From Sepioteuthis lessoniana (lineage: Eukaryota; Mollusca; Cephalopoda; Myopsida; Loliginidae): DNA of 64,000 nucleotides. The stretch spans positions 92,900,836 through 92,964,835 of the forward strand of contig OY757915.1 in assembly GCA_963585895.1 (NCBI GenBank), read 5' to 3'. How positions within the stretch are numbered: the stretch's first letter is position 1; each line of letters begins with the position of its first letter. The notes beneath the pieces are model-generated. The model saw nothing but the letters and a program-made list of their open reading frames with translations. It was not told the origin of the DNA and did not search any database. Positions 1-9,386 of this stretch are shown here, one piece after another. The position numbers and the translations under genes were made by a program.

Positions 1-104
1 CTAAAAGCATTAGCGCGAAGTCAAACGGAAACAGCCTAATTATGGAGTTGAACACGTATCGCAGATTCCATTTCCAACGAAAATAACTGTTACACTTCCC
101 TTTT

Positions 105-113
105 CCTTCTCTC

Positions 114-181
<68 letters not shown>

Positions 182-215
182 TAAATATGTGTGTGTGTGT
201 GTGTGTGTGTGAGTT
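105..215. repeat. CT, AT and GT microsatellite cluster
   Basis: Consecutive runs of CT, AT and then GT dinucleotides. From 215 to about 925 I see only AT-rich sequence with another AT run at 397-421 and no recognisable gene. The 72-residue minus-strand frame at 286-504 is partly microsatellite and has no family match I recognise. Confidence 0.9.
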
Positions 216-1116
216 GGTTGTTCCGTGGTCTAATCAAAAATGCGTCTATTCCATGCATATATTCCTAACATGCACTTCTCTCTTGTCAAAGCAATTCTTC
301 TCTATATATCACATATAGCAACAAAAAAAAATATTCTCGTAAAACTTTCACATTAAAAGCCATGAGAAATCTTATACACTCATGCAAACACTCACACACA
401 AATATATATATATATATATATAAATCCAAATTCAGAACCAGTATCAAAGTGTCGACATCTGAACAAATACCTGCTTTGCCACTTAGCCCCAAACTAATTC
501 GCATAATTCATTACCATATATGATACTGAAGTTTAAAAAAACAACTAATTGAATATAAAAACAGTAAGTGGAGTGGATTTAATGTGGAAGAGATTGATAC
601 AAGTTTCTTTGTATTTGTTTTTTTTGGGTTTTTTGTTTTTCTTTTTACTTAGCTTCCCTTTTCACCCATTTGCTACGTAAATGCTCACTGCCAAACATCA
701 GTATGAATACAAATACTCCCTCACGATTCTGTTATCCACCTGACGATCTAACAAACTTTTTTACGTGAAATTCCGAGTTATGGCCAGTATTTAATGCTGT
801 GAACTTTTTTCATATTTTTGGTCTTAAATCAACTCAACTCATAAAGAGCTTGAAGCACTTTTTTTAAAAAACGATTCTTTTGGGGCAAAAATGTTTATGA
901 TAAAAAATAATAATATCCGTGACTTCAGCAAACGTGCACGAAAGAAGTACAAGACTACTCTCAGCTGGTTGATCCACTGGGAATTGTTCAAAAGATTGAA
1001 GTAGGAATATGCAATCAAATAATTTATACACAAACCAGGATGAATGCTGAAAAGTAAGATGCAAAAAATTCTTTGTGACTTTGGGATTAAGAAAATCAGC
1101 AATCCCGGTTATTGCC

Positions 1117-1650
1117 CCGTCAGCAAGGGGCTGTAGAATACACTGAATGCTTTTCTACAGAGGGGTAAGACGCTACCAGCGAGTGCCCTGGATATGACAC
1201 TAAATATTCTGATTGTGAAGATCCAGTAATGCTGGAGCTTTGAGGAACGTGGAGTACTCCTTCATTACCATCTCTCCCAGGTTCACTCTGGCCCGAAATA
1301 GTAGCATCTAATAGGGCCCTATTTATGAGTCAAATAAAACAAAATTGTGTACTTAGGCTAAAGTGAATTGCTTGAAATAGAACTGTTTTTGACATTGAAA
1401 CTGTACTTACGCTAAACTGAAGGGTTTGAAATAGAGCTGTTTTACTATTTAACTTTGTGTAAACAAAACTGTACTTATATTACTAATACTAAATTGAATT
1501 GCTTGAAATAGAACTGTTTTTGACATTGAAACTGTACTTACGCTAAACTGAAGGGTTTGAAATAGAACTGTTGATTTGTATAAAATTGATTTGGCTTTAA
1601 ATACCGGACAAAGGTTGGTATGCCGTAAAACTCAAACAAACTAACAAACC
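1117..1650 (+). repeat. R1 composite repeat, full length, forward
   Basis: The head starts near 1128 (GGGGCTGTAGAATACACTG), followed by a CTACAGAGGGGTAAGAC block, GATATGACACTAAA, and CAGTAATGCTGGAGC. The tail from about 1330 repeats AACTGAAGGGTTTGAAATAG and TAGAACTGTTTTTGACATTG units, two of which are near identical (1370-1430 and 1505-1565). The 3' module ends near 1650. No coding capacity. It resembles a SINE in size and composite structure, but I see no clear B box, so its transcription origin is open. Confidence 0.8.
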
Positions 1651-1919
1651 AGAACAGACCTAGAGTTTATTAAAAAAAAGGACTTGCCATATAGTAAATT
1701 TTGCTGTCCCAGCGAACCACCAAGAGAAAATAAAAATAAAAAATAAGCAAAAAAATTGGTATATACTTGGACCTTGAGAGCGAACTAAAAAAAACGTGAA
1801 ATATGGGTGTTACGGTCATAACGATTAGAGTTAATGTGATAGGAACGGTTCCCAACGGCCTGGAAGAAAGATTGGAGGAATCGGAGAATCAAAACCATAC
1901 AGACTACCGCATTTCAGAG

Positions 1920-2470
1920 GTTTAGTTTGATTTGGTTTAATTATAGGTTATTTAATGCCAGACCAATTTTCATACATATATATACACAGTTCTTTTTCAA
2001 ACATTTGTTTAGCGTAAGTACGCATTTTAAATGTCAAAAGAGTTTTATTTCAAGTTATTCCGTTTAGTCAACCAAGTTAAATGGTTCCAGGCATTGATAT
2101 ATATCACTAACAATTCAATTAAACATCATTCATTTATTTACACATATTTAAATGTAAAAACAGGTCTATTTCAAACAAATCAGTTTAGAATCAGTACGTA
2201 GTTTAGATGTCAAAACAGTTCTCTTTCAAGCAATTCATTTTAGTATAGGCACAGTTTAGTTCTATTTTACCCGATCAGGTGCTATTACTCCGGACCAGTT
2301 TGGACCTGGTAGCAACGGCAATGAAGGGATACCCTGCATTCCTCAAAGCTCCAGCATTACTGGGGCCTCACCATCAGATTGTTTAGTGTCATATCCAGGA
2401 CTTTTGTTAAGGGAATCTTATCCCTTTGCAGAGAAGCAGTCGGTCTATTTTACAGCCTCAGCCGACTAGG
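1920..2470 (-). repeat. R1 composite repeat, reverse
   Basis: The reverse complement of the R1 plan: 3' module at about 1940-1965 (ATAGGTTATTTAATGCCAGA), tail units to 2265, then the head to 2470 with CTCCAGCATTACTGGGGCC and CAGAGAAGCAGTCGGT. It interrupts the same LINE as the forward copy upstream. Confidence 0.8.
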
Positions 2471-2574
2471 GAAACAACATTGGTGAGATTGACCAAAATA
2501 CTTGGAAAAGTCCTGGAAAACACTTGCTTTCGATCAGACTCCAGCTAACGACTGTGGGAAAAACTCGCAAGATG

Positions 2575-2850
2575 TAAAGTGATAATAATGTGAAAGACTA
2601 ATAATTGGATATTACCAGAGAGCTGCAAAGGCCGTGGATCGTGATGATGATGGCGATTGTAGTTGGTGCACTTGGAACGGTCCTCAAAGGCCTGGAAAGC
2701 AGACCGGAAAAATGAAAATTAGAACAAGCTTTGTGTATATGCTGGCAGCAGCATTTTTAATACATCAGAAAAAGTCCTGGAAACTTGCTGTCTCTCAGAC
2801 TCCAGAAAAGGACGTCTAGTTAAATCTAGTATTAAAAAAAACCTCGTGGG
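2575..2850 (+). mobile_element. RLE-type LINE 3' fragment
   Basis: One frame reads MAIVVGALGTVLKGLES, matching the IVIGALGTVTKGLEDLE block seen at 56-58 kb, followed by decayed sequence with SPGNLLSLRLQK near 2775-2805. It is a second, separate 3' end next to the one finishing at about 2570. Non-functional. Confidence 0.6.
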
Positions 2851-2997
2851 AATGAAATAATATATCTTTTAAAGCGATTTTACGATACTAGTCGCTCTAA
2901 CGACTGATATCTAGCACTACTACAGTAAATGGAGTGAACCTACACTTTTAGTGTAAGTTGCTATTCTTACTAAAATTATATATATGTATATACATAT

Positions 2998-3270
2998 ATT
3001 TTGAAATAGGTAGGTTCACGAAGAGATTTGTATTTTTTGAATTTATTTATTTATTCATTTTGTTCTTACATACGTGTATGCTTCCAGCTTATTGCTTTCT
3101 TAAGAGAACATATATTGCAATGAGACTTGTACTCATTGAAAATCATTCAAACTGCAAACATGAGTGAGCAACAAGCTGGAAACATACTCGTATGTAAGAA
3201 CAAAATAAATAAATAAATAAATAAATTCCAAAATCACAAATCTCTTCGTGGACCTACCTATTTTTAAATA
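2998..3270. repeat. Fold-back element with about 100-bp inverted arms
   Basis: The left arm, 2998-3096, and the right arm, 3167-3270, are imperfect inverted repeats. Both carry ATAGGTAGGT, CACGAAGAGATTTGT, an ATTT array, TTGTTCTTACATACG and a CCAGCTT end. The loop is about 70 bp. No coding capacity. Transcribed RNA would form a long hairpin. It could be a fold-back transposon or a paired Penelope-type terminal repeat, and the sequence does not decide between them. Confidence 0.7.
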
Positions 3271-3300
3271 TTGTTATTCTCTCATTGGACCAACAACAAA

Positions 3301-3327
3301 AATTTATATATATATATATATATATAC
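3301..3327. repeat. AT microsatellite
   Basis: Simple AT run. The AT-rich stretch from here to about 3900 contains no gene I can recognise apart from the short tandem repeat at 3481. Confidence 0.85.
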
Positions 3328-3480
3328 TTTTTGATTTTTTTCTGTTCTTCTATTTTCTTATTTAATTCTGAATGCTCAATATTCATAAATGTAGATATAT
3401 TTATGATAATGATAATTATTTTTATAATTATTTACCAGTTTTAATCATTGTTTCTTATTTAATACCCCATACCAGTTATT

Positions 3481-3527
3481 TCGCGCTCAATAAATTTCGC
3501 GCTCAATAAATTTCGCGCTCAATACAG
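3481..3527. repeat. 16-bp tandem repeat, three copies
   Basis: TCGCGCTCAATAAATT is repeated at 3481, 3497 and 3513. It is unusually CpG-rich for its AT-rich surroundings. Copies are nearly identical, so the expansion is recent. Confidence 0.85.
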
Positions 3528-3899
3528 TCATTAAAATGGACGTATGATTTCCAATAAAATACTTTGGAATGAACTAGTAACATTCACTTCAAGTATAATA
3601 GTGACCATTAGATGTTCATTTAAATAATTGGGTTGAACATGAAACATTTGTAATTAACTAAAATGAATGGATTAAAAAATTATCGTTATATGTATACACA
3701 TATCTTTCTATGTGTGTGGGTGGATGTGTTTATGGGTGTTCTGATGCCTTAAATTGAAGTTCACAGTAGGTTTGATAACATCCCTATGTTTACAACCTGA
3801 GCGATTGTAATAGTCATATGATTCGATCGAGGGCTTTTCTGCATTCCATTATTAAGTATTGTAACGTGCCAGTGACGATATTTATGCTCTATAAAAATT

Positions 3900-4860
3900 T
3901 ATTTCTAAGAAAAAAATTTAGCCGGCCACGTGCGGCACTTGATTTTGGCCGGAGTGGAGAAAGGAGAAGTAATCCCAGACAGTACGGCACCAAAAAGTGA
4001 CTTCCTCCTTCTTGCAAGAACTACTAGTCTGACGCTTAGTACGAACTTGGGGACCCGAACTGATAGCACGAAAAATTTTAAGCTAACGGATTGGTTTCGT
4101 TCCTTGCTTCTTGAATGAAGCTTCCCAAGAAATAAAAGTAAAAATAAATGAAAGTCGACTTCTGAAGTTCTATAAAGAAAATTCAACAGAAAGAAAATTC
4201 AACCGAGAATTCTGCGAAAAAGAACCTTAAAGAAAACTCGAAATTTAATGAACTTTGAAACTTTTTGATAAAACAAAAAAAAAAAAAAAAGAAAAAAAAA
4301 GAAAAGAAAAAGACTCAAATTCAAAGAACTTTGTTTCCCGGACAGTCTCTCAGATAAGTTTCCCGCAAATTGTACTTTGTTTCCCGGACAGTCTCTCAGA
4401 TAAGTTTCCCGCAAATTGTACTTTGTTTCCCGGACAGTCTCTCAGATAAGTTTCCCGCAAATTGTACTTAAAATTTGCAACACTTTAGCTTTTCGATCTC
4501 TTTCTTTCTTATTTCTTTGTATAAAATTCCCTTTTAAAAAAATTTATTGTCTGTGTTATCTTTTCGAATCTGTATCCGAACTAAAAAGCTGTGGAACTTA
4601 CGATTTAAATTTACAGCTTAAATTACCGTATGACCTTACCGATATGGCACACTGAAGCCCCATAAAAAACATTACCCAGTTAAATACTAAACTTGGCTTT
4701 AGTGTCACTCACATTCCTACAAATGTTATCCAAAAAATCTCTTTATATTCCAAATCTTTATTTTATATCCATAAAATTTCTTTAGTTCGAACAACGGAAT
4801 ATATGTTGTGGGTTCATGCTTTTCACGCTCAATCTGCTGTGCACACGTATGCATTTGTAT
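3900..4860. other. Unclassified stretch with 46-bp triplication
   Basis: Moderately GC-rich sequence at about 3920-4110 (GCCGGCCACGTGCGGCAC at its start) followed by A-rich DNA. Short frames on both strands resemble nothing I know. The only clear structure is the tandem repeat at 4330-4467. The GC-rich part could be an LTR fragment, but no ends or target duplication are visible. Confidence 0.4.
4330..4467. repeat. 46-bp tandem triplication
   Basis: Three essentially perfect copies start at 4330, 4376 and 4422, each TTTGTTTCCCGGACAGTCTC followed by TCAGATAAGTTTCCCGCAAA and TTGTAC. Perfect identity implies a very recent expansion. It produces a repeated peptide in one frame by chance. Confidence 0.92.
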
Positions 4861-4865
4861 ATAAA

Positions 4866-5143
4866 TACCCAACAGCATCCCAAGAAGAGGATGTGACACA
4901 AGGTCAATTTTTATAGGTGTTTAACAGGGTTGAATTCAGCTTTCTTTCACCTAGAACCGGTTGCCATTAAAGAACCAGTCTGCCCTACTATTTACTCATA
5001 GCTGAAGGCAGAATATTTGAATCCATACCTTTCCCAAAGGTATTAGCGCAATGTGAAATGCAAATAGTCTCGTCCAGGGTTTGAACTCGTGTCGTCGTGC
5101 TTATTTCCTACGACAATATTCATTTTACCATGAACGCTTGCGT
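4866..5143 (-). repeat. S3 tRNA-like SINE, reverse
   Basis: Read on the minus strand, an old tRNA-like 5' end (decayed) leads to a B-box-like GAGTTCAAACCCTGG, then TGCATTTCACATTGCGCTAA, CCTTTGGGAAAGGTATGG and TATGAGTAAATAGTAGGGC. It ends in GACCTTGTGTCACATCC. The same order recurs at 13.6, 28.7, 33.1, 34.9, 43.5, 54.6 and 56.0 kb. Confidence 0.75.
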
Positions 5144-5209
5144 CTGTTTGTATGTTCGTCGATACTTTTGCTTTTACGACCATTAAAGGATTATGAAATC
5201 TTTTCTAGC

Positions 5210-5213
<4 letters not shown>

Positions 5214-5265
<52 letters not shown>
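5214..5265. repeat. AT microsatellite
   Basis: About 50 bp of AT directly abutting the left inverted arm of the Penelope remnant. Confidence 0.9.
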
Positions 5266-5268
<3 letters not shown>

Positions 5269-6026
5269 AGGGGAATCATATGTGATTTGGGAGAACAAAA
5301 ATGATAAAAAATAAAAAAGGATATAAGGGCCCTTTCGTCCGGTACTTTTCAAACATGAACATCGGAGAAACGATAAAAAAAAGACAAGTTAAATAGGAAT
5401 CATAAAGCGGTAGATGTCAAAGTTAGATTTATTTCCACAACCAAAGCGGCATTTAACTCCGTACATAAGGATGTACTGCTTATCTTTAATCAAATTTACA
5501 AATTTATAAATTTAAATGTTGGTGTAATTCCACATACATCGGACGTACAAGCCAGATGTTAGAATGAGGCAGCATGTTCCCCGGGGGATTCTTAACAGTG
5601 AACGAATAACATCCGGGCATTCACAGGCTATTGACTCGGCTTTTGGCGAACACCTTTTGTCTTTAAATAGTTGCTGGACCAGATACCAAGATGACTAGTT
5701 CTCTGTTCTACATTGAGCGATAAATAAATTCCATCTCAACATTTAAGAGGCGATGTATACTTTCTTAGATTGACCTTCTCTATGTAGACAGAGACCAAGT
5801 CATAAATTACATGTATTGGGAGACTTTCTTAGTTCGGGTGTGTCATAAGGTTCCCCCTACACACTTTTCCCCTTATACCGCTTTATAATCCCAATTTAAC
5901 TCCTCTTTTTTAATCGCTTCTCCGTTGTGACGTTTGAAAAGTACCGGACGAAAGGGCCCTTATATTCTTTTTATTTTTTATCATTTTTTATCATTGTTCT
6001 CCCAAATCACTTATGATTCCCCTAAT
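5266..6026 (+). mobile_element. Penelope-like element remnant enclosed by inverted arms
   Basis: Inverted arms of about 150 bp (5266-5413 and 5875-6026) begin ATTAGGGGAATCATA and share GGGCCCTTTCGTCCGGTAC on the left strand. Between them, plus-strand frames decode as the end of a Penelope-type protein: near 5525, CNSTYIGRTSQML, the GIY-YIG nuclease start, preceded by FISTTKAAFNSVHKDV, and further frameshifted blocks to about 5800. Stops and shifts make it dead. The C-terminal nuclease location is typical of Penelope-like retroelements. AT runs border both arms. Confidence 0.7.
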
Positions 6027-6046
6027 AGTATGTTTATATAATGTCC

Positions 6047-6050
<4 letters not shown>

Positions 6051-6078
<28 letters not shown>
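6051..6078. repeat. AT microsatellite
   Basis: AT run just right of the inverted-arm element. Confidence 0.85.
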
Positions 6079-6249
6079 CGATCGATAACCTGTCAATAGC
6101 AATACATGCCCTTCCTATGTGTGTTGACAGAACTTTTCGGTTTTTTTTTAAATAAAACAGAAATTCATCAAAGCCGCGTAACTACTGATTTATGGTGGCA
6201 CCTCTTGGACTCTACCAAAACACTTGACAGCCCAGTCAAGGTCTATTCA

Positions 6250-7740
6250 GTTACATATATGTTAGCCCAGTCGGATGGGGCTGTAGAATACACCAATTGC
6301 ATCTCTGCAGAGGAATGAAATACCCAACCCAAAGAGTGTCCTGCATAGGACATTAAACAATCTAATGGTGGGGTTCCTGTCCTGAAACTTGGGGTTATTT
6401 GGAGTACCCCTTCACTGCCATTGCCCCCGAGTCCACTCTGACCAGTAGTGGTAGCACTTGATAAGGGCCCTGACTAGGGTTTAAATAGAACTGTTTAACA
6501 TTTAAACTCTGTACAAACAAATGACTTACGTTAAATTGAATTGCTAGAAATAGAAATCTTTGACCATTTAACCGTGATTAACCAAATGACAGATGTTTAA
6601 TTGAATTGTTAGTGATACATATCAATACTTGAAACCATTTAACTGCGTTCTAATGATTGAGTAATATTGAATAGAATTATTGGTGCTAAATAGCAATACT
6701 TTAAACTTTACCTAAATTGAAATATTGGTATTACCTAGTAATATTGGTACAACTTGACTGTGGGCAAATGAATGAATTGCGTCAAATAGATTGATTGATT
6801 GATTTGTTTAATGGCATATCAACCTTTGTAGGTTATTTAATGCCAAACCCATTCTCCTAGAAGAACAGTAATGGTACTATTTAACCCATAGCTCGCAGGA
6901 TAAGGGGGATCATACCTTTCCCAAGGGTATTTGCCCGAAAGTGAACATAATAGTGCAACTGGTGTATGAACTCGCTTACTACGATTCTGCAGTCCATCGC
7001 TTTAACCATTACACCACGAGGACACCTCCGCGTCAAATAGAATAATTAGTTTTAATAGCAGTAACTATAAACCCTTTGTGTGCAAACAAATGATTAATAT
7101 TGAATAAAACTATAAGTGTAAGATGACAATTAAAACCATTTAACCTGGTAGAAACAATCGCAATTCTAGTATGAAAACAAATTAGTTCTAACTCATTTAA
7201 TAATCAAATTATCTGCGAATTATTGACTTAAAATCATATATTTACATAAATGTAACTGTGTGCAAACAAATAATCAATAGTTAATAGAATTATTCGTGTT
7301 ACATATAGATTCTTGAAACCATTTAACTGTATGCCAAAAAAGGAAATTAGGCATGTTTAAACATATTATTAAGAAAATGTATTTACAAATCCTATTTATT
7401 AAATATATATGTATGACGATGATTTAGCATTAGATAACCTACAATGGTTGATATGTCATAAAACCCAATCAAACCCAATGATATAAATTTAATGTATATG
7501 TATAAAGAGGATTCGGCATTAAATAACTAACAATGGTTGATATGCCATAAAACCGAATCAAATTATATATATATATATATATATAAAGAGGATTTAGAAT
7601 TAAATAACCTAAGATAGTTGATATGCTACAAAACCCAACCAAACCCAATCGTATATATTTAATATATATTTATATAGAGGATTTTATATTATATATCATA
7701 CAATGGTTGATAGGCAATAAAATTACAACCAACCAACCAA
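6250..7740 (+). repeat. R1 composite repeat, forward, with long tail and nested S1
   Basis: The head starts CCCAGTCGGATGGGGCTG near 6267 and runs to about 6470. The tail is a degenerate tandem of units containing AATAGAATTATTAGTG and CTTGAAACCATTTAACTG. An S1 SINE interrupts it at 6791-7029. The 3' end is unusual: the 3' module occurs four times in tandem (about 7421, 7505, 7590 and 7677) at roughly 85-bp spacing. Confidence 0.8.
6791..7029 (-). repeat. S1 tRNA-like SINE, reverse, with 12-bp target duplication
   Basis: On the minus strand the element begins tRNA-like: CCTCGTGGTGTAATGGTTAA (A-box region) and a decayed B box. It continues with GTTCACTTTCGGGCAAATAC, CCCTTGGGAAAGGTATGATC, GGGTTAAATAGTACC, and the 3' module. 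Target duplication GCGTCAAATAGA is found at 6779-6790 and 7030-7041. It lies inside an R1 tail, so it is younger than that R1. Confidence 0.88.
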
Positions 7741-7789
7741 CCAAAACACTTGAAAGTAAAGCTAAATAAAAACTACACAAGGATACTAC

Positions 7790-7945
7790 GAGCTGTTCTT
7801 TTTTTAATCCTATAATAACATCCAACAAAATAACAGCTATATAGCCACTTACCTCCCATCTCACAACACATCCCTGTAAGACGAATCAGATATTCTTGGC
7901 ACTTATGGAGAAGCAAGAACGCTCTCATAAGCGATGTACTAAGAA
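7790..7945 (+). mobile_element. Decayed LINE 3' fragment (YADD family)
   Basis: CCACTTACCTCCCATC and TGGAGAAGCAAGAACGCTCT followed by ATAAGCGATGTACT match the LINE 3' coding region at 34480-34570 (HLPPIT, CWRSKD, VLIRDVL). It is truncated at both ends, the right end meeting the GAAA tract. Confidence 0.6.
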
Positions 7946-7948
7946 CAA

Positions 7949-8530
7949 AAATGCTAGAAAGAAAGAAAGAAACAAACAAACAAACAAACAAACAAAGTGA
8001 ACAAAAAAGCAATAAAACTAAGTTATTAAGGACATTCGAGAAAGAAAAAGAGAGAAAGAGAAAAAAAGAAAAAGGAAAAAAATGCCAAGCAATCTTATTT
8101 GAAAGAAAGAAAGAAAGATATTCCAAGCAATCTTATTCAAAAGAAAGAAGAAAGAAACAATGAATTGAAAGAAAGAAAGAAAGAAAAAAAGAAAGAAAGA
8201 AAGAAAGAAGGTGAACTAAAAACAATAAAACAAAGGTATTAAGGACATTCAAGGAAGCAAAAACTTAAGAAAGAAGAAAAAAAGAAAAAGAAATGAAATA
8301 CCAAGCAATCTTATTTGAAAGAAAGAAAGAAAGAAAGATATGGCAAGAAGAAATCTTATTCAAAATAAAGAAAGAAAAGGGATATTCCAAGCAATCTTCT
8401 TCAAAAGAAAGAAAGAATGAAACAAACAAACAATGAATGGAAAAGAAAGAAAGAAAGAAAGAAAGAAAGAATACAAAAAACAATCTCGGCGAAACCAAGA
8501 ATAATATGAGAAAGTTATTAAGAGGGATAT
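7949..8530. repeat. Purine-rich GAAA tract with higher-order repeat
   Basis: About 580 bp of almost pure purines on the plus strand, made of GAAA arrays. Recurring interruptions CCAAGCAATCTTATT are seen at about 8087, 8122, 8303 and 8389, so a larger unit has been tandemly copied. No gene; the long lysine/serine/phenylalanine frames are repeat translations. Confidence 0.9.
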
Positions 8531-8689
8531 TCAAGTAATCTGAATGTAAAGAAAATAAAAATAGTCAAAGTTTTAAACATGAAGCTCTCAGTTAATATTC
8601 AGCCCGACACTCAAAGCGAGGCTCTCTCAGCCAAAGGACGAATACAGAATCGAAAATAAACAAACGTTAAGAAACAGAAATTGACACCA

Positions 8690-9070
8690 CTTCACTGTGC
8701 AATTCTCAAACAGCGACGTCGATACAGAAATAGACGACATGTCACTGATCAATAAATCCTATCATCACTTTTTCCTTTTTCGCAGCCATCTTGTTTCCCG
8801 CCTTCTATCTTTTCAGTTTTCCATCATTCTGTTGATGAGAAACTTCAGCCGACAGCGGTTAAGAAATGATTGCTAGAACGAAAAAGAAGCAAAATGGCCT
8901 ACATAAAGTTGGGCTTGTTAGAAAGAGCGTCTATTATGCACACTGACCAACGCTAACGCGCCACAAAACTAACCTTTATGTGTCAACATGTACGTGATTG
9001 CTGGCTGCTATTGGCCGATTGAAAAGTAAGAAGAGATTGGCTGTTTGCTCAGCCGGTAAACATGGCGACA
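8690..9070 (+). promoter_or_regulatory. Possible CpG-rich promoter
   Basis: CpG is clearly denser here than in neighbouring DNA. Motif look-alikes include CAGCCATCTTG (YY1-like) directly before TTTCCCGCC (E2F-like) at 8783-8802, ATTGGCCG and ATTGGCTG (inverted CCAAT-like) at 9010-9042. There is then an ATG in a good context (AAACATGG) at 9062 opening an 84-residue frame beginning MATVTVTVSKKRHN. The end of a first exon cannot be placed and no family is recognised. Motif presence alone is weak evidence. Confidence 0.25.
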
Positions 9071-9316
9071 GTGACGGTTACGGTCTCGAAGAAAAGACAC
9101 AATGCAAACACGCCTATCAAAAAGATGACGCACCAATTCGTTCGTCTGTCATCACTACGTATAAAAGGTCTGCCATGTTCGTCTTTATTTATAGATTTTG
9201 ATTCACTCATTACATCTAAATTGCAAACGGCAAGGGCTTTTATGACAGTAACTTTGTGTGGGAGGGTGCGTGCATGCGTGTACGCATGCGTGAACAAAAG
9301 GGAATCTGCTGCCTAA
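9062..9316 (+). CDS. Hypothetical 84-residue frame, possible first exon
   Basis: Starts in AAACATGG downstream of the CpG-rich stretch. The first part is basic and not low-complexity (MATVTVTVSKKRHNANTP). The last third is read through a GT/CG-rich region with repeated GCATGCGTG and is probably non-coding. No domain recognised. If real it may end at an unseen splice donor, and it could equally be chance. Confidence 0.15.
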   Translation: MATVTVTVSKKRHNANTPIKKMTHQFVRLSSLRIKGLPCSSLFIDFDSLITSKLQTARAFMTVTLCGRVRACVYACVNKRESAA

Positions 9317-9386
9317 CTAGACTTTATATGTGTAAAAGAAAGCAATGCATATTTCAGTATCTATTGAAAACCCCAGTATATATATC

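Larger units (their letters stand above)
925..2570 (+). mobile_element. LINE with R2-type endonuclease domain, 3' part, split by two R1 insertions
   Basis: Three pieces read in order as the C-terminal part of a non-LTR retrotransposon polyprotein. The first (about 925-1110) encodes a WLIHWELFK segment like the WVGKVIHWEMCKKFK region of the better copy at 56421. The second (about 1660-1915) encodes TCHIVNFAVPANHQ and then VIGTVPNGLEE. The third (about 2475-2570) encodes LTKILGKVLENT, the last conserved block. Stops and frameshifts are frequent, so the copy is dead. The gaps are filled by R1 copies at 1117-1650 (+) and 1920-2470 (-), so this LINE is older than both. It is assigned by comparison with the copies at 56-58 kb, not by database search. 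Confidence 0.65.

Noticed and set aside
8265..8534. Phenylalanine/serine/leucine-rich frames at 7.8-8.5 and 18.4-18.7 kb suggesting membrane proteins
   Set aside because: Reverse-strand translations of GAAA tracts, so hydrophobicity is a composition effect.
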